Source of the DNA: JAHDDW01 sp964648795
Lineage (GTDB): Bacteria > Actinomycetota > Acidimicrobiia > Acidimicrobiales > SZUA-35
Assembly (NCBI GenBank): GCA_964648795.1
Contig: CAZYMB010000014.1
Span: forward strand, 1-40,630
DNA: 40,630 nt
Direction of reading: 5' to 3'
The notes under the pieces were generated by a model. The model was not told the origin of the DNA and searched no databases. It was given only the letters and a program-made list of their open reading frames with translations. This document shows positions 25,477 through 35,033 of this stretch, piece after piece (within the stretch, counting starts at the first letter, position 1; the number at the start of each line of letters is the position of its first letter). The position numbers and the translations under genes were made by a program.

Positions 25477-27174
25477 TTACAGCTTTAACTCTTCGAAAGG
25501 ATCGACGCCTTCTTTGAGGACTATTTCTGCTTCTGCTGGTCTAGTTGCCCAAGATGGGAATGGGAACTCCACCAGTAGCGGAACTGGCAATCGCGGCTGA
25601 GCTACATACATAGAGCCTGGCTTTAGGATAGTTGCACGCTGGCGTTGCACTCCTGGCAAGAAACCATACTCATCCCGACGAGCTTCGGCAGGGTCTAGAC
25701 GCCCCACTACTCTGATTGCGCTATTTGCTACAACTCGGCGCTCGACCTCACTGGCTGTCTGTTGTGCACCTATTAATATGATGCCTAGTGAACGGCCACG
25801 CTCTGCAACATCTAGCAAGATCTCTTTGATTGGGCTTGATGAATCTCGTGGCGCATATTTGTTGAGCTCGTCTAGAACCACTAACTGCAACGGCTTAGCC
25901 GAGCCACTACGTTCTTTGGCATCAAAGGCTTGACGGAGCACTACACCTACAACAAAGCGTTTCGCTCGATCGTGCAATGAGTGAATGTCTACGACTGTGA
26001 CCTGGTGGCTGTTAAGGTCAACTGAATTTTCAGCAGCATTACCAATGTCGGAACGAATCAAATGTTCGACGTGACGTCGAGAGGCACTAAGCCTTCTAAC
26101 AAAAGCACTTACTGTCCCAGAACCAACTGCTCGACCTGTCCAACGTGAATCTGGGCTTTCGTCTGGATTTTCTGGAATGAGCTTTGCCTCAATAGCGTCT
26201 ACCAATTCACCGAAAGTTCTGATAGTCCAGTCATCTACCTTTACTGCACCGTCTGCAACTACTGGAAGCTGAGCTAGCGCAGCTGTGACAGCTTGGACAA
26301 CAATTGTGTATTGCTGTCTTTCGTCTTCGGCGTCAGAGAATAGAAATGGCAGTAATCGTTGCTGACAAAACTCGGCAACAGTCCAGTAAAAAGGACTAAC
26401 ACCGACCGAGCGAGAACCAGTTGCGGGGGTCGCATTTGGGTCGCCTTTGCGTGGCGGGGCTAAGATGCCGACATCGGCAAATGGGCCGGGCTTTAACTTT
26501 AGGTTCTTGTAGCGAACTTCTTGGTCAGCGGTTAACTCTCGGTTGCCATGATCTAGAAATAAAAGGTCTTCACCCTTCACATTGAACACAAGTGCTTTTG
26601 TGTTTGCTGCCTCTGCCCCGAGTGCTCCCGAGTTGAACATCGAGTACAACAGAAACGTTGCGAAACTTGTCTTAGTTGCTACCCCAGAGATACCAGAGAT
26701 ATTTATATGCGCACCCTTGGTTCCATCAATAAAGTCGAGGTCCAAATACACTGGCTCTGAACTTCTCGACAACCCGGCAGGCAACTTACGCTCAACTGAG
26801 TCGAAACTGAGTGCCATGTCGCGCTCGGCGGCAAGGGCTACTCGGACTTCCGCACCGGGCACAGGTGGCACCAAGATTTCTGGCTCAAACCTCGTTGGCT
26901 GAATCAACGCAGCTTCAGAAACTTCGGCAGGTAGAACACCATCGGCGATCAAGAAAACATCGGACTGAAACTTTGCTCCCTCGTGACGAGCACGTAGCTG
27001 TGTAACCATGCCATATATCTTTACGATCTCACCATCGGGCATTATTCGGTCGACTACTACTACGTCATCTAGTTGGACTGCTTGTGTTGGATGGACCGCA
27101 ACCCAGAACTCAAGGGGTGTTGCATCGTCGATACCGATTACTCGGCCAACTATAGGAGCTTTATCATTTGCCAT
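25477..27174 (-). CDS. herA: HerA-like translocase ATPase with non-canonical P-loop
   Basis: A 565-residue ATPase of the HerA/FtsK superfamily. Residues 1-110 form a beta-rich HAS-barrel-like domain. The P-loop region at 158-170 reads NISGISGVATKTS, where a canonical Walker A would have GxGK[ST]: Thr replaces the Gly before Lys. Walker B is clear, LVVLDELNKYAP (431-442), and is followed by the HerA-type AERGRSLGIILIGAQQTAS (457-475) and a conserved Arg/Asp region (GRLDPAEARRDEYG). HerA hexamers pump DNA for the NurA nuclease. It is the first gene of the herA-sbcD-sbcC-nurA unit. A -10-like TAGAAT lies at 27209-27204, about 30 bases upstream of the ATG. The P-loop could be a family trait or indicate altered ATP use. 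Confidence 0.85.
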   Translation of the reverse strand: MANDKAPIVGRVIGIDDATPLEFWVAVHPTQAVQLDDVVVVDRIMPDGEIVKIYGMVTQLRARHEGAKFQSDVFLIADGVLPAEVSEAALIQPTRFEPEILVPPVPGAEVRVALAAERDMALSFDSVERKLPAGLSRSSEPVYLDLDFIDGTKGAHINISGISGVATKTSFATFLLYSMFNSGALGAEAANTKALVFNVKGEDLLFLDHGNRELTADQEVRYKNLKLKPGPFADVGILAPPRKGDPNATPATGSRSVGVSPFYWTVAEFCQQRLLPFLFSDAEDERQQYTIVVQAVTAALAQLPVVADGAVKVDDWTIRTFGELVDAIEAKLIPENPDESPDSRWTGRAVGSGTVSAFVRRLSASRRHVEHLIRSDIGNAAENSVDLNSHQVTVVDIHSLHDRAKRFVVGVVLRQAFDAKERSGSAKPLQLVVLDELNKYAPRDSSSPIKEILLDVAERGRSLGIILIGAQQTASEVERRVVANSAIRVVGRLDPAEARRDEYGFLPGVQRQRATILKPGSMYVAQPRLPVPLLVEFPFPSWATRPAEAEIVLKEGVDPFEELKL

Positions 27175-27326
27175 AGCAACACCCTAATTGAAAGCACTGA
27201 CAAATTCTAAAAGATAGCCAAAACAGCAGATCGCACTTACCTACCTAGCGAACCCAGCTAGTTTGGCTAACTTTGCCGCTCTCTGGGCCGACCGGACTAT
27301 CGCAGGACGATTTTTAGGACCCTTTC

Positions 27327-30300
27327 GTGCGAAAAAATATTAAGTGGATCTTCTTTCTAGCCGTTGCAGCTATTGTCTTACCCGCAAGTGCAGCCTTAGC
27401 AGTCGGGTCACCTACCGCTAACCCTGATGACTACGACATTCTCCAAGACTCTGGAGTGAATGCTCTCAACTGGGCCGCAAACGATGACCTTCAAGACTTC
27501 TCAATTCTCGACAGCTTTGACACAACAAGTCTCGGTGGCGCAACGGTTACCGATGCTGGTAACGGTTTCTTCGACTACACGCCACCAACTGGATTCATTG
27601 GCAACGACGTTTTTACCTACACAGTCTGCGACAACGATCTTCCTAACCCAACATGTGACACGACAACTGTAAGTGTTCAGGTGGCCCCAGTAGATGTTTG
27701 TGTATCAGGCCTACACCAAGTAGTGAGCGGACAAGTGGTAGTACTCGATACAACTGTCAACCCAGCACAGTTCATTCCTATTGGTACAACGAACACCTTC
27801 ACTAACGCTGCGGGCTTTAATCCAATCGACGGATTGGCCTATGGAACGAGTGGATCCGACATCTACTCCTTCGATCCTAATACTGGTATTTCAACTCTAG
27901 TCAACGTCGGTGGTGGGCTCGGCTTTGTCGGCGACTTCGACGACAACGGAATTCTTCTTTATGGTTCTGCGAACAACGCAACGTTCCGAAAGTATGACCC
28001 AGTAGCTAATACTTGGGCGCCGTTCCAACTTAGCGCAGCTCCTAGAGCTGCAGATTTCGCCTTCGTTCCTTCAACAGGTCTAATGTACGGTATACAGAGT
28101 GGCGAAATCTTGGCAATCGTAGACCCTGTAACTGGAAACGTTTCTACGTTGCCGTTGACCGGACCAATCGTTGCCGAAACCGGTGGCTACGGGGCAATGT
28201 GGACAGTCAGTGGAACTGATCTATTCGCATTTAACAATAACTCTGGTCGAATCTATGAGATTGACTACACCACAGGCATCTCAACACTCGCTACCCAAAG
28301 TACCCCAAGTGGCAACAACGACGGCTTTGGTTGTGCTTTAGGAAGTGACCCATTTGACCTTACAAACTCTCGCGACTTGGGCGACGCTCCAGACTCATAC
28401 GGAACAACAGATGCCAACAATGGAGCTGCATCAGTTCAAAGTAACGCCTTCCGCATTGGTAACATCTCTGACATTGATTTAGATGGGCAACCAACTGCTA
28501 ACGCTGACGGTGACGATAACGACGAGTTTGCAGACGATGACGGCGTATTTGCTTCTAACGCACCTCTTCAGGGTCAAGTCCTTACTACTGACACTGCTAT
28601 CCAATTTGACGTCAGTGTACCGCTGGGCAACGGATTTGTTAATGGTTGGATCGACTGGAACGGAGACGGTGTATTTGACCCTAGCGAACAAATCATCACT
28701 GACTCGCCCGCCACAACAAGTGTCAGTGTAACCATCCCCGCTAACGCCACTTTGGGCAACACCTATGCACGATTCAGGTTGACCGGACGCTCAGGCGCAC
28801 CCGCAACTGGCCTATACAGCTTCGGCGAAGTTGAGGATTATCTGGTTGTTATTGAGGAACCTAATCCGGAGATTTCTATTTCGAAGTCTTACGATGCATC
28901 TGCGCTTAGCTCTCCCCCACAGTCCGGGGAACTGATCACCTATGAGCTACGAGTTCAGAACAGCGGCAACCTTCCACTGAGCGATGTAGTGGTCACAGAC
29001 CCCCTATTCACACCTTCAGATGTGACAAACACATGTAACTTTACGATCGACGCAGCAACAGGTATAGCTCCAGCCGAAGTAGTTATTTGTACTATTACTT
29101 ACCCCATAACTCAGGCCGATATAGATGCTGGCGAAGTCGAAAACTCAGCAACTGTCGAAGCCAATGACCCGGACGGCACACCGATTGACGATGTGTCTGA
29201 CTCAGCACACCCTGACGACGACACTGGTGGAGACGACGATCCAACAGTCGTACCACTTAACCAGTTGCCTGAGCTAGAACTCATTAAGTCCTCAGTGCCT
29301 AACTTTTCTACTCCTGTTGTTCCCGGCGACCTTGTCACTTACACATTCGATGTGACTAACACTGGTAACGTTACTGCCTCGGGTGTTACAGTTTCAGATC
29401 CGCTGTTTACTCCAGCCGACATAACATCATCTTGTACATTCCCGAATGCAACAGCAAACGATCTAACACCGGGACAAAGCGCGACCTGTGAACTAGATTA
29501 CACAATCACTCAGACAGATATTGATGCAGGCGGAATCATAAACTCTGCATCAGTCGAAGGATTAGATCCGACTGGTGGAGATATCAGTACTGACTCAGAC
29601 TCTGGCAGTGATACACCTCCAGGTAATGATGGAACTGGCGATGAAGACCCTACATATACTCCGATTGATACGACTTCGGAGCTAGAACTCATCAAGACTT
29701 CTGGGTCAATCACAGACACCAACAACAACGGGCTTACCGATGTTGGCGATGTAATCAACTACACCTTCAGCGTGACTAACTCTGGCAACGTGACAGTTTC
29801 AGGTATCACAATTACTGACTCCACGGCCACAGTGACAGGTGGGCCAATAACATTGGCACCAGGAGCAACAGATTCAACTACATTCACTGCTACTAGAACG
29901 CTAACTCAAGCTGATATCAACGCAGGCGGAGTTGAAAATACTGCAACAGCAGACGGAACAGACCCCAACGGCAACGACGTTAGCGACGACTCAGACTCTG
30001 GCTCAGGCACGCCACCAGGAAACGACGGAACCGGAAACGACGACCCAACCTTCACACCAATCGACTCAGAACCAGAACTAGAAGTCATAAAAAAGGCCGA
30101 TCCTGATCTTTCTAGTCCAGCTGTGCCTGGTGACACAATCACCTACACAATCGACGTCACGAACACTGGAAATGTAACGGTATTCAGCATCACAGTCGAT
30201 GATCCGTTATTTACGCCAAGCGACATAACAACAGACTGTACGTTCCCTAACGCAACAGCAAACGATCTTGCACCGGGACAAAGCGCTAATTGTGAACTTG

Positions 30301-33300
30301 AATACACCTTGACCCAGGCAGACATCGACGCAGGCGGCGTAATCAATACTGCAACAGCAGATGGAACAGAACCTAACGGCAACGACGTCAGCGACGACTC
30401 AGACTCTGGCAGCGACACGCCACCAGGAAACGACGGAACCGGAAACGACGACCCAACCTTTGTTGACGTTCCTGCTGATCCGGAGCTTGAAATCATTAAG
30501 ACTGCAGATGCTTCTGCTTTGTCTACTCCAGCAACCCCTGGCGATGTAATCAATTACACCTTCAGCGTGACTAACTCTGGAAACGTGACAGTTTCTAGTA
30601 TCGACGTAATCGACCCAACTGCGACCGTGACAGGTGGGCCAATAACATTGGCACCAGGAGCAACAGATTCAACTACATTCACTGCTACTAGAACGCTAAC
30701 TCAAGCTGATATCAACGCAGGCGGAGTTGAAAATACTGCAACAGCAGACGGAACAGACCCCAACGGCAACGACGTTAGCGACGACTCAGACTCTGGCTCA
30801 GGCACGCCACCAGGAAACGACGGAACCGGAAACGACGACCCAACCTTCACCGACATTCCAACTAATCCAGAACTAGAGCTAGTTAAAGCCTCTACACCTA
30901 ACTTCTCCAACCCAGTTGTTCCCGGTGACACGATTACCTACAGTTTCACAGTAACTAATACTGGAAACGTAACAATGTCTGGCGTCACAGTTACTGACCC
31001 TCTATTCACTCCAGCAGATATCACAGCTAACTGTGTATTCCCAACTACAACAGCAAACGATCTAACACCGGGTCAAAGTGCGACCTGTGAACTAGATTAC
31101 ACAATCACTCAGACAGATATTGATGCTGGCGGTGTTGAAAACACAGCTACTGCTGATGGAACAGACCCAAGCGGAGATGACGTCACAGATGACTCAGACT
31201 CAGACAATCCAGCAGATGACACCGGAGCTGGTGACGACCCAACTGTTACCCCAATCGACCCTAACCCTGAGCTAGAGCTAATCAAGACGTCAGGCTCGAT
31301 TACAGATATTAACAACAATGGTTTAACTGACGTCGGAGACGTGATCAACTACACGTTCACGGTGTCAAACACAGGAAACGTCACACTTACCGGTGTCACG
31401 GTTATAGATCCAACAGCCAACGTTACTGGCGGACCAATTACCTTGGCTCCAGGAGCAACAGATTCAACAACTTTCACCGCCACGAGAACACTAACCCAAG
31501 CCGACGTTGACGCTGGAGGCGTAACTAACATTGCGACTACAGAAGGCACTGATCCAAGCGGTGACACGGTAGAGGACACATCAGACTCTGGCAGCGATAC
31601 GCCACCAGGAAACGACGGAACTGGCGAGGACGACCCAACCTTCACACCAATCGACCCTGAACCAGAGCTAGAAGTCATCAAGGCTGCTGCTCCGTCCTTC
31701 TCTACTCCAGTAATTCTTGGTGACACAATCACCTACACAATCGACGTCACCAATACTGGAAATGTCACAGTCACTGGCATCACGGTTACTGACCCACTAT
31801 TCACACCAAGCGACATAACAACGAATTGCGAATTCCCAGTGACTAATGGAACACTCGCTCCAACTCAAACTGCGACATGTGAAATCGAATATGTGCTAAC
31901 TCAGGCTGATATCGACGCAGGCCAAGTAGAAAATACAGCAACAGCTGACGGAACCGGCCCTGATGGTGGCGATGTTAGTGACGACTCAGATTCAGACAAC
32001 CCAGCAGACGACACCGGATCAGACGATGACCCAACAGTAGTCAGCATTGACCCAACCCCAGAACTAGAGCTCATCAAGACTGCAATACCATCATTGTCAA
32101 GCCCGGCAACTCCCGGAGATGTCATTAACTACACCTTCACGGTAACCAACACAGGAAATGTGACAGTCTCAGGCATCACAGTCACCGATTTGACTGCAAC
32201 AGTAGCTGGCGGACCAATTACCTTGGCTCCAGGAGCAAGCGACTCAACAACATTCACAGCAACCTACCCCTTGACCCAGACTGATATCGATGCAGGTAGC
32301 GTGACCAATACAGCTACGGCTGACGGTACAGACCCTGATGGTGGCGATGTTAGTGACGACTCAGATTCAGACAACCCAGCAGACGACACCGGATCAGACG
32401 ATGACCCAACCGTCACACCAATCGACCCTAACCCAGAGTTATCTGTTACTAAGTCTTCGACTCCAGTATTCTCTACTCCAGTTGTCCCAGGTGACACAAT
32501 CACCTACACAATCGAGGTAGAAAACACTGGGAACGTGACTGTCACTGGAATCACAGTTGATGACCCACTATTCACACCAAGCGACATAACAACGAATTGC
32601 GAATTCCCAGTGACTAATGGAACACTCGCTCCAACTCAAACTGCGACATGTATTCTCGACTACACACTCACCCAAGCCAATATCGACGCAGGCAGCATCG
32701 AGAACACGGCAACAGCAGACGGAACCGACCCATCAGGCGACCTAGTCACAGATGACTCAGACTCTGGAAATCCAGCAGACGATTCTGGAGCTGATGACGA
32801 CCCAACCGTTACTCTAATCGACAGTGCTCCAGAGCTAGAACTAGTCAAAACATCAGATGGAATCACGGACAACAACGGCAACGGACTAACCGACGTAGGT
32901 GACGTAATCAGCTACACGTTTACAGTAACCAACAGTGGAAATGTTACTGTGTCAGGAATTACGGTCACAGACCAAACTGCAAACGTTACTGGTGGACCGA
33001 TTACCTTGGCTCCAGGCGTAAGCGACTCAACAACCTTCACTGCCACAAGAACACTAACCCAAGCAGATATCGATGCTGGCGGTGTAACCAATACTGCAAC
33101 GGCTAACGGCACTGCGCCTAACGGCGATGACGTCAGCGACGATTCAGACTCTGGCAGCGACACACCAGAAGGAAATGACGCAACCGGCGACGACGACCCA
33201 ACCTTCACTACTCTGCCGGCTCAGCCAGAGCTAGAAGTCTTCAAGACAGCGCTACCGAGAATTACAACTGTGCTGGCTCCCGGCGATGCACTCGCTTATG

Positions 33301-35030
33301 AGATCACAGTTACTAACGTCGGAAATGTGACTGTCTCTGGAGTAACAGTTACTGACCCGCTATTCACACCAAGTGATGTAACGTCAAAGTGTGTGTTCCC
33401 GAACACGACAGCCAACGATCTTGCACCTACCGAAACTGCTGTCTGTGAAGTTGAATACATTTTGACTCAAGCAGATATCGACGCAGGCCTGGTAGAAAAT
33501 ACAGCAACAGCAGATGGAACAGACCCAAGTGGCGACCCAGTGAGTGATGACTCAGACTCAACTAACCCAGCGGACGACACCGGATCAGACGATGATCCAA
33601 CAGTAGTCAGCATTGACCCAACCCCAGAACTAGAACTCATTAAGAATTCTGATGGAATTACAGATGCCAACGGCAACGGACTAGTTGATCTTGGCGATGT
33701 GGTTAACTACACCTTTACCGTCAGCAATACAGGCAACGTGACTATCTCAGGCATCACTATTGATGACCCAACAGCGACTGTTGTCGGCGGCCCAATTACT
33801 TTGACGCCAAGTGCAAGCGACTCAACTACCTTTACTGCCACATACACACTGACCCAGGCAGATATTGATGCTGGCGGTGTAACCAATACTGCAACCGCTG
33901 GCGGAACTGACCCAAGCGGTAATCCAGTCGAAGATATCTCTGACTCGGGCGGCGACACACCTGACGGAAATGACGGAACCGGCGACGACGACCCAACCTT
34001 CACTGTGCTTGCTTCTGAGCCAGCTCTTGAAGTATTCAAGACTGCAGTTCCTAGCTTCTCTACCCCACCGACTCCAGGTGACACAATCACCTACACAGTC
34101 GAGGTAGTCAACACTGGAAATGCAACTGTTTCTGGTATCACGGTCACTGACCCACTGTTCACACCATCAGATATTACGGCTAACTGTACGTTCCCAACCA
34201 CAGACGGAACTCTCGCTCCGACTGAGGCGGTTACTTGTGAAGCTACTTACACGCTAACTCAAGCAGACATTGATGCAGGCGGCGTAACAAATACAGCAAC
34301 AGCAGACGGAACAGACCCATCAGGTAACCCAGTTAGCGATGACTCAGACTCAACTAACCCAGCTGATGATACTGGAGCTGACGATGATCCAACAGTAGTT
34401 AGCACTGAGCTAGCTCCGGCACTTAACTTGGTTAAGTTGGCTAGTCCACAATTCGAAGGACCTCCAAGTGTTAGCGATCTAATCACCTATACCTTTACTG
34501 TTACTAACACAGGAAACGTCACCGTTTCAGACATAACGGTAACTGATCCGCTATTTACCCCAGCAGACATAACAGTCGGCTGCGAGTTCCCAACGATAGA
34601 CGGCACGCTCGCACCTACCGAAATCGCAACATGTGAAGCTGACTACACAATCACCGTGACAGATATTGATGCAGGTGGAGTCGAAAACACTGCAACCGCT
34701 GACGGAGCTGGGCCAACTGGCGAAGCTGTTAGCGATGTTTCTGACTCAGGCGACGAGCTGACCGAATCAGCTTCTCTAACTGGCGAGACCGATGGCGACT
34801 CTACTAACGACCCAACAGTCGTTGAATTCGAGAAACCAGTTCTCGCTCTCACTGATGAAACTTCAGATCCTGAGGCTGAGACTGATGAAACTATACAAGA
34901 CTCAAACAGTGCAACAGGCACGCTAGCGTTTACCGGTGTTACATCTGGGTTGATCTTGGCAATTGGCGCAACTCTGTTGACCTCCGGCTACTTGATGGTA
35001 GCTAGAAGTCGCAGGCGCAGCGTCGTTTAA
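27327..35030 (+). CDS. Giant repetitive surface protein, sortase-anchored (adhesin or stalk)
   Basis: A 2567-residue wall protein. A signal peptide (basic start, hydrophobic core, ALA cleavage after residue 25) is followed by a cadherin/Big-like domain (28-125) and a propeller-like region with repeated Tyr/Gly-Phe-Asp units (about 128-340). A GEVED domain follows (350-510, DLGDAPDSYG to GEVEDY). Fifteen DUF11/DUF7507-type modules of about 125-135 residues span 513-2499. The C-terminus has LAFTG (2533-2537), a membrane segment and RSRRR, the layout of a sortase substrate; LAxTG is the class E sortase pattern. Acidic linkers and DxNxNGLTD loops suggest calcium stiffening. The start is GTG 27327 with AGGA upstream. 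No sortase gene is in the window. The role as adhesin or spacer is inferred from architecture. Confidence 0.93.
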   Translation: MRKNIKWIFFLAVAAIVLPASAALAVGSPTANPDDYDILQDSGVNALNWAANDDLQDFSILDSFDTTSLGGATVTDAGNGFFDYTPPTGFIGNDVFTYTVCDNDLPNPTCDTTTVSVQVAPVDVCVSGLHQVVSGQVVVLDTTVNPAQFIPIGTTNTFTNAAGFNPIDGLAYGTSGSDIYSFDPNTGISTLVNVGGGLGFVGDFDDNGILLYGSANNATFRKYDPVANTWAPFQLSAAPRAADFAFVPSTGLMYGIQSGEILAIVDPVTGNVSTLPLTGPIVAETGGYGAMWTVSGTDLFAFNNNSGRIYEIDYTTGISTLATQSTPSGNNDGFGCALGSDPFDLTNSRDLGDAPDSYGTTDANNGAASVQSNAFRIGNISDIDLDGQPTANADGDDNDEFADDDGVFASNAPLQGQVLTTDTAIQFDVSVPLGNGFVNGWIDWNGDGVFDPSEQIITDSPATTSVSVTIPANATLGNTYARFRLTGRSGAPATGLYSFGEVEDYLVVIEEPNPEISISKSYDASALSSPPQSGELITYELRVQNSGNLPLSDVVVTDPLFTPSDVTNTCNFTIDAATGIAPAEVVICTITYPITQADIDAGEVENSATVEANDPDGTPIDDVSDSAHPDDDTGGDDDPTVVPLNQLPELELIKSSVPNFSTPVVPGDLVTYTFDVTNTGNVTASGVTVSDPLFTPADITSSCTFPNATANDLTPGQSATCELDYTITQTDIDAGGIINSASVEGLDPTGGDISTDSDSGSDTPPGNDGTGDEDPTYTPIDTTSELELIKTSGSITDTNNNGLTDVGDVINYTFSVTNSGNVTVSGITITDSTATVTGGPITLAPGATDSTTFTATRTLTQADINAGGVENTATADGTDPNGNDVSDDSDSGSGTPPGNDGTGNDDPTFTPIDSEPELEVIKKADPDLSSPAVPGDTITYTIDVTNTGNVTVFSITVDDPLFTPSDITTDCTFPNATANDLAPGQSANCELEYTLTQADIDAGGVINTATADGTEPNGNDVSDDSDSGSDTPPGNDGTGNDDPTFVDVPADPELEIIKTADASALSTPATPGDVINYTFSVTNSGNVTVSSIDVIDPTATVTGGPITLAPGATDSTTFTATRTLTQADINAGGVENTATADGTDPNGNDVSDDSDSGSGTPPGNDGTGNDDPTFTDIPTNPELELVKASTPNFSNPVVPGDTITYSFTVTNTGNVTMSGVTVTDPLFTPADITANCVFPTTTANDLTPGQSATCELDYTITQTDIDAGGVENTATADGTDPSGDDVTDDSDSDNPADDTGAGDDPTVTPIDPNPELELIKTSGSITDINNNGLTDVGDVINYTFTVSNTGNVTLTGVTVIDPTANVTGGPITLAPGATDSTTFTATRTLTQADVDAGGVTNIATTEGTDPSGDTVEDTSDSGSDTPPGNDGTGEDDPTFTPIDPEPELEVIKAAAPSFSTPVILGDTITYTIDVTNTGNVTVTGITVTDPLFTPSDITTNCEFPVTNGTLAPTQTATCEIEYVLTQADIDAGQVENTATADGTGPDGGDVSDDSDSDNPADDTGSDDDPTVVSIDPTPELELIKTAIPSLSSPATPGDVINYTFTVTNTGNVTVSGITVTDLTATVAGGPITLAPGASDSTTFTATYPLTQTDIDAGSVTNTATADGTDPDGGDVSDDSDSDNPADDTGSDDDPTVTPIDPNPELSVTKSSTPVFSTPVVPGDTITYTIEVENTGNVTVTGITVDDPLFTPSDITTNCEFPVTNGTLAPTQTATCILDYTLTQANIDAGSIENTATADGTDPSGDLVTDDSDSGNPADDSGADDDPTVTLIDSAPELELVKTSDGITDNNGNGLTDVGDVISYTFTVTNSGNVTVSGITVTDQTANVTGGPITLAPGVSDSTTFTATRTLTQADIDAGGVTNTATANGTAPNGDDVSDDSDSGSDTPEGNDATGDDDPTFTTLPAQPELEVFKTALPRITTVLAPGDALAYEITVTNVGNVTVSGVTVTDPLFTPSDVTSKCVFPNTTANDLAPTETAVCEVEYILTQADIDAGLVENTATADGTDPSGDPVSDDSDSTNPADDTGSDDDPTVVSIDPTPELELIKNSDGITDANGNGLVDLGDVVNYTFTVSNTGNVTISGITIDDPTATVVGGPITLTPSASDSTTFTATYTLTQADIDAGGVTNTATAGGTDPSGNPVEDISDSGGDTPDGNDGTGDDDPTFTVLASEPALEVFKTAVPSFSTPPTPGDTITYTVEVVNTGNATVSGITVTDPLFTPSDITANCTFPTTDGTLAPTEAVTCEATYTLTQADIDAGGVTNTATADGTDPSGNPVSDDSDSTNPADDTGADDDPTVVSTELAPALNLVKLASPQFEGPPSVSDLITYTFTVTNTGNVTVSDITVTDPLFTPADITVGCEFPTIDGTLAPTEIATCEADYTITVTDIDAGGVENTATADGAGPTGEAVSDVSDSGDELTESASLTGETDGDSTNDPTVVEFEKPVLALTDETSDPEAETDETIQDSNSATGTLAFTGVTSGLILAIGATLLTSGYLMVARSRRRSVV
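29832..30055 (+). repeat. Perfect 224-bp direct repeat, copy 1
   Basis: By eye every base from 29832 to 30055 is identical to 30627-30850, an offset of 795 bases, which is exactly 265 codons or two modules. It covers the second half of a B module and its linker. Such identity amid diverged modules points to recent duplication or gene conversion. Confidence 0.85.
30627..30850 (+). repeat. Perfect 224-bp direct repeat, copy 2
   Basis: Second copy of the segment at 29832-30055, in the next B module but one type step later (module 5 against module 3). The flanking sequence diverges sharply at both ends. Confidence 0.85.
31791..31880 (+). repeat. Perfect 90-bp direct repeat within the module array
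   Basis: Identical to 32562-32651, an offset of 771 bases (257 codons, again two modules). It covers the Cys-containing half of A modules 8 and 10. A further identical stretch of 78 bases, 31958-32035 and 32333-32410, is offset by a single module (375 bases) and covers the acidic linker. Confidence 0.8.
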
Positions 35031-35033
35031 GGG

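Larger units (their letters stand above)
28864..34824 (+). repeat. Array of 15 tandem DUF11/DUF7507-like modules
   Basis: Each module starts near PELELIK and ends in a D/S/G-rich linker plus DDPT. Type A modules have DPLFTPSDIT and two Cys (as in CTFPN and TCELDY). Type B modules have no Cys and read TVTGGPITLAPG. From module 2 to 14 the types alternate strictly A-B-A-B; modules 1 and 15 are divergent A types. Four B modules (3, 7, 11, 13) carry a DxNxNGLxD loop, and the other two (5, 9) a STPATPGD loop instead. Confidence 0.9.

Noticed and set aside
27211..27275. Inverted repeat AGCCAAA / TTTGGCT in the herA-surface protein intergenic region
   Set aside because: Seven pairs with a spacing of about 40 bases are easily due to chance; there is no matching copy at other promoters.
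28864..34824. CRISPR-like or satellite repeat array
   Set aside because: The repeats are protein modules in one open frame with codon-level divergence, not short identical repeats with unique spacers.
29111..34921. Many Ser/Val-rich minus-strand frames opposite the giant surface protein
   Set aside because: They recur at module spacing and mirror the repeated plus-strand codons; they lack start signals and real composition.
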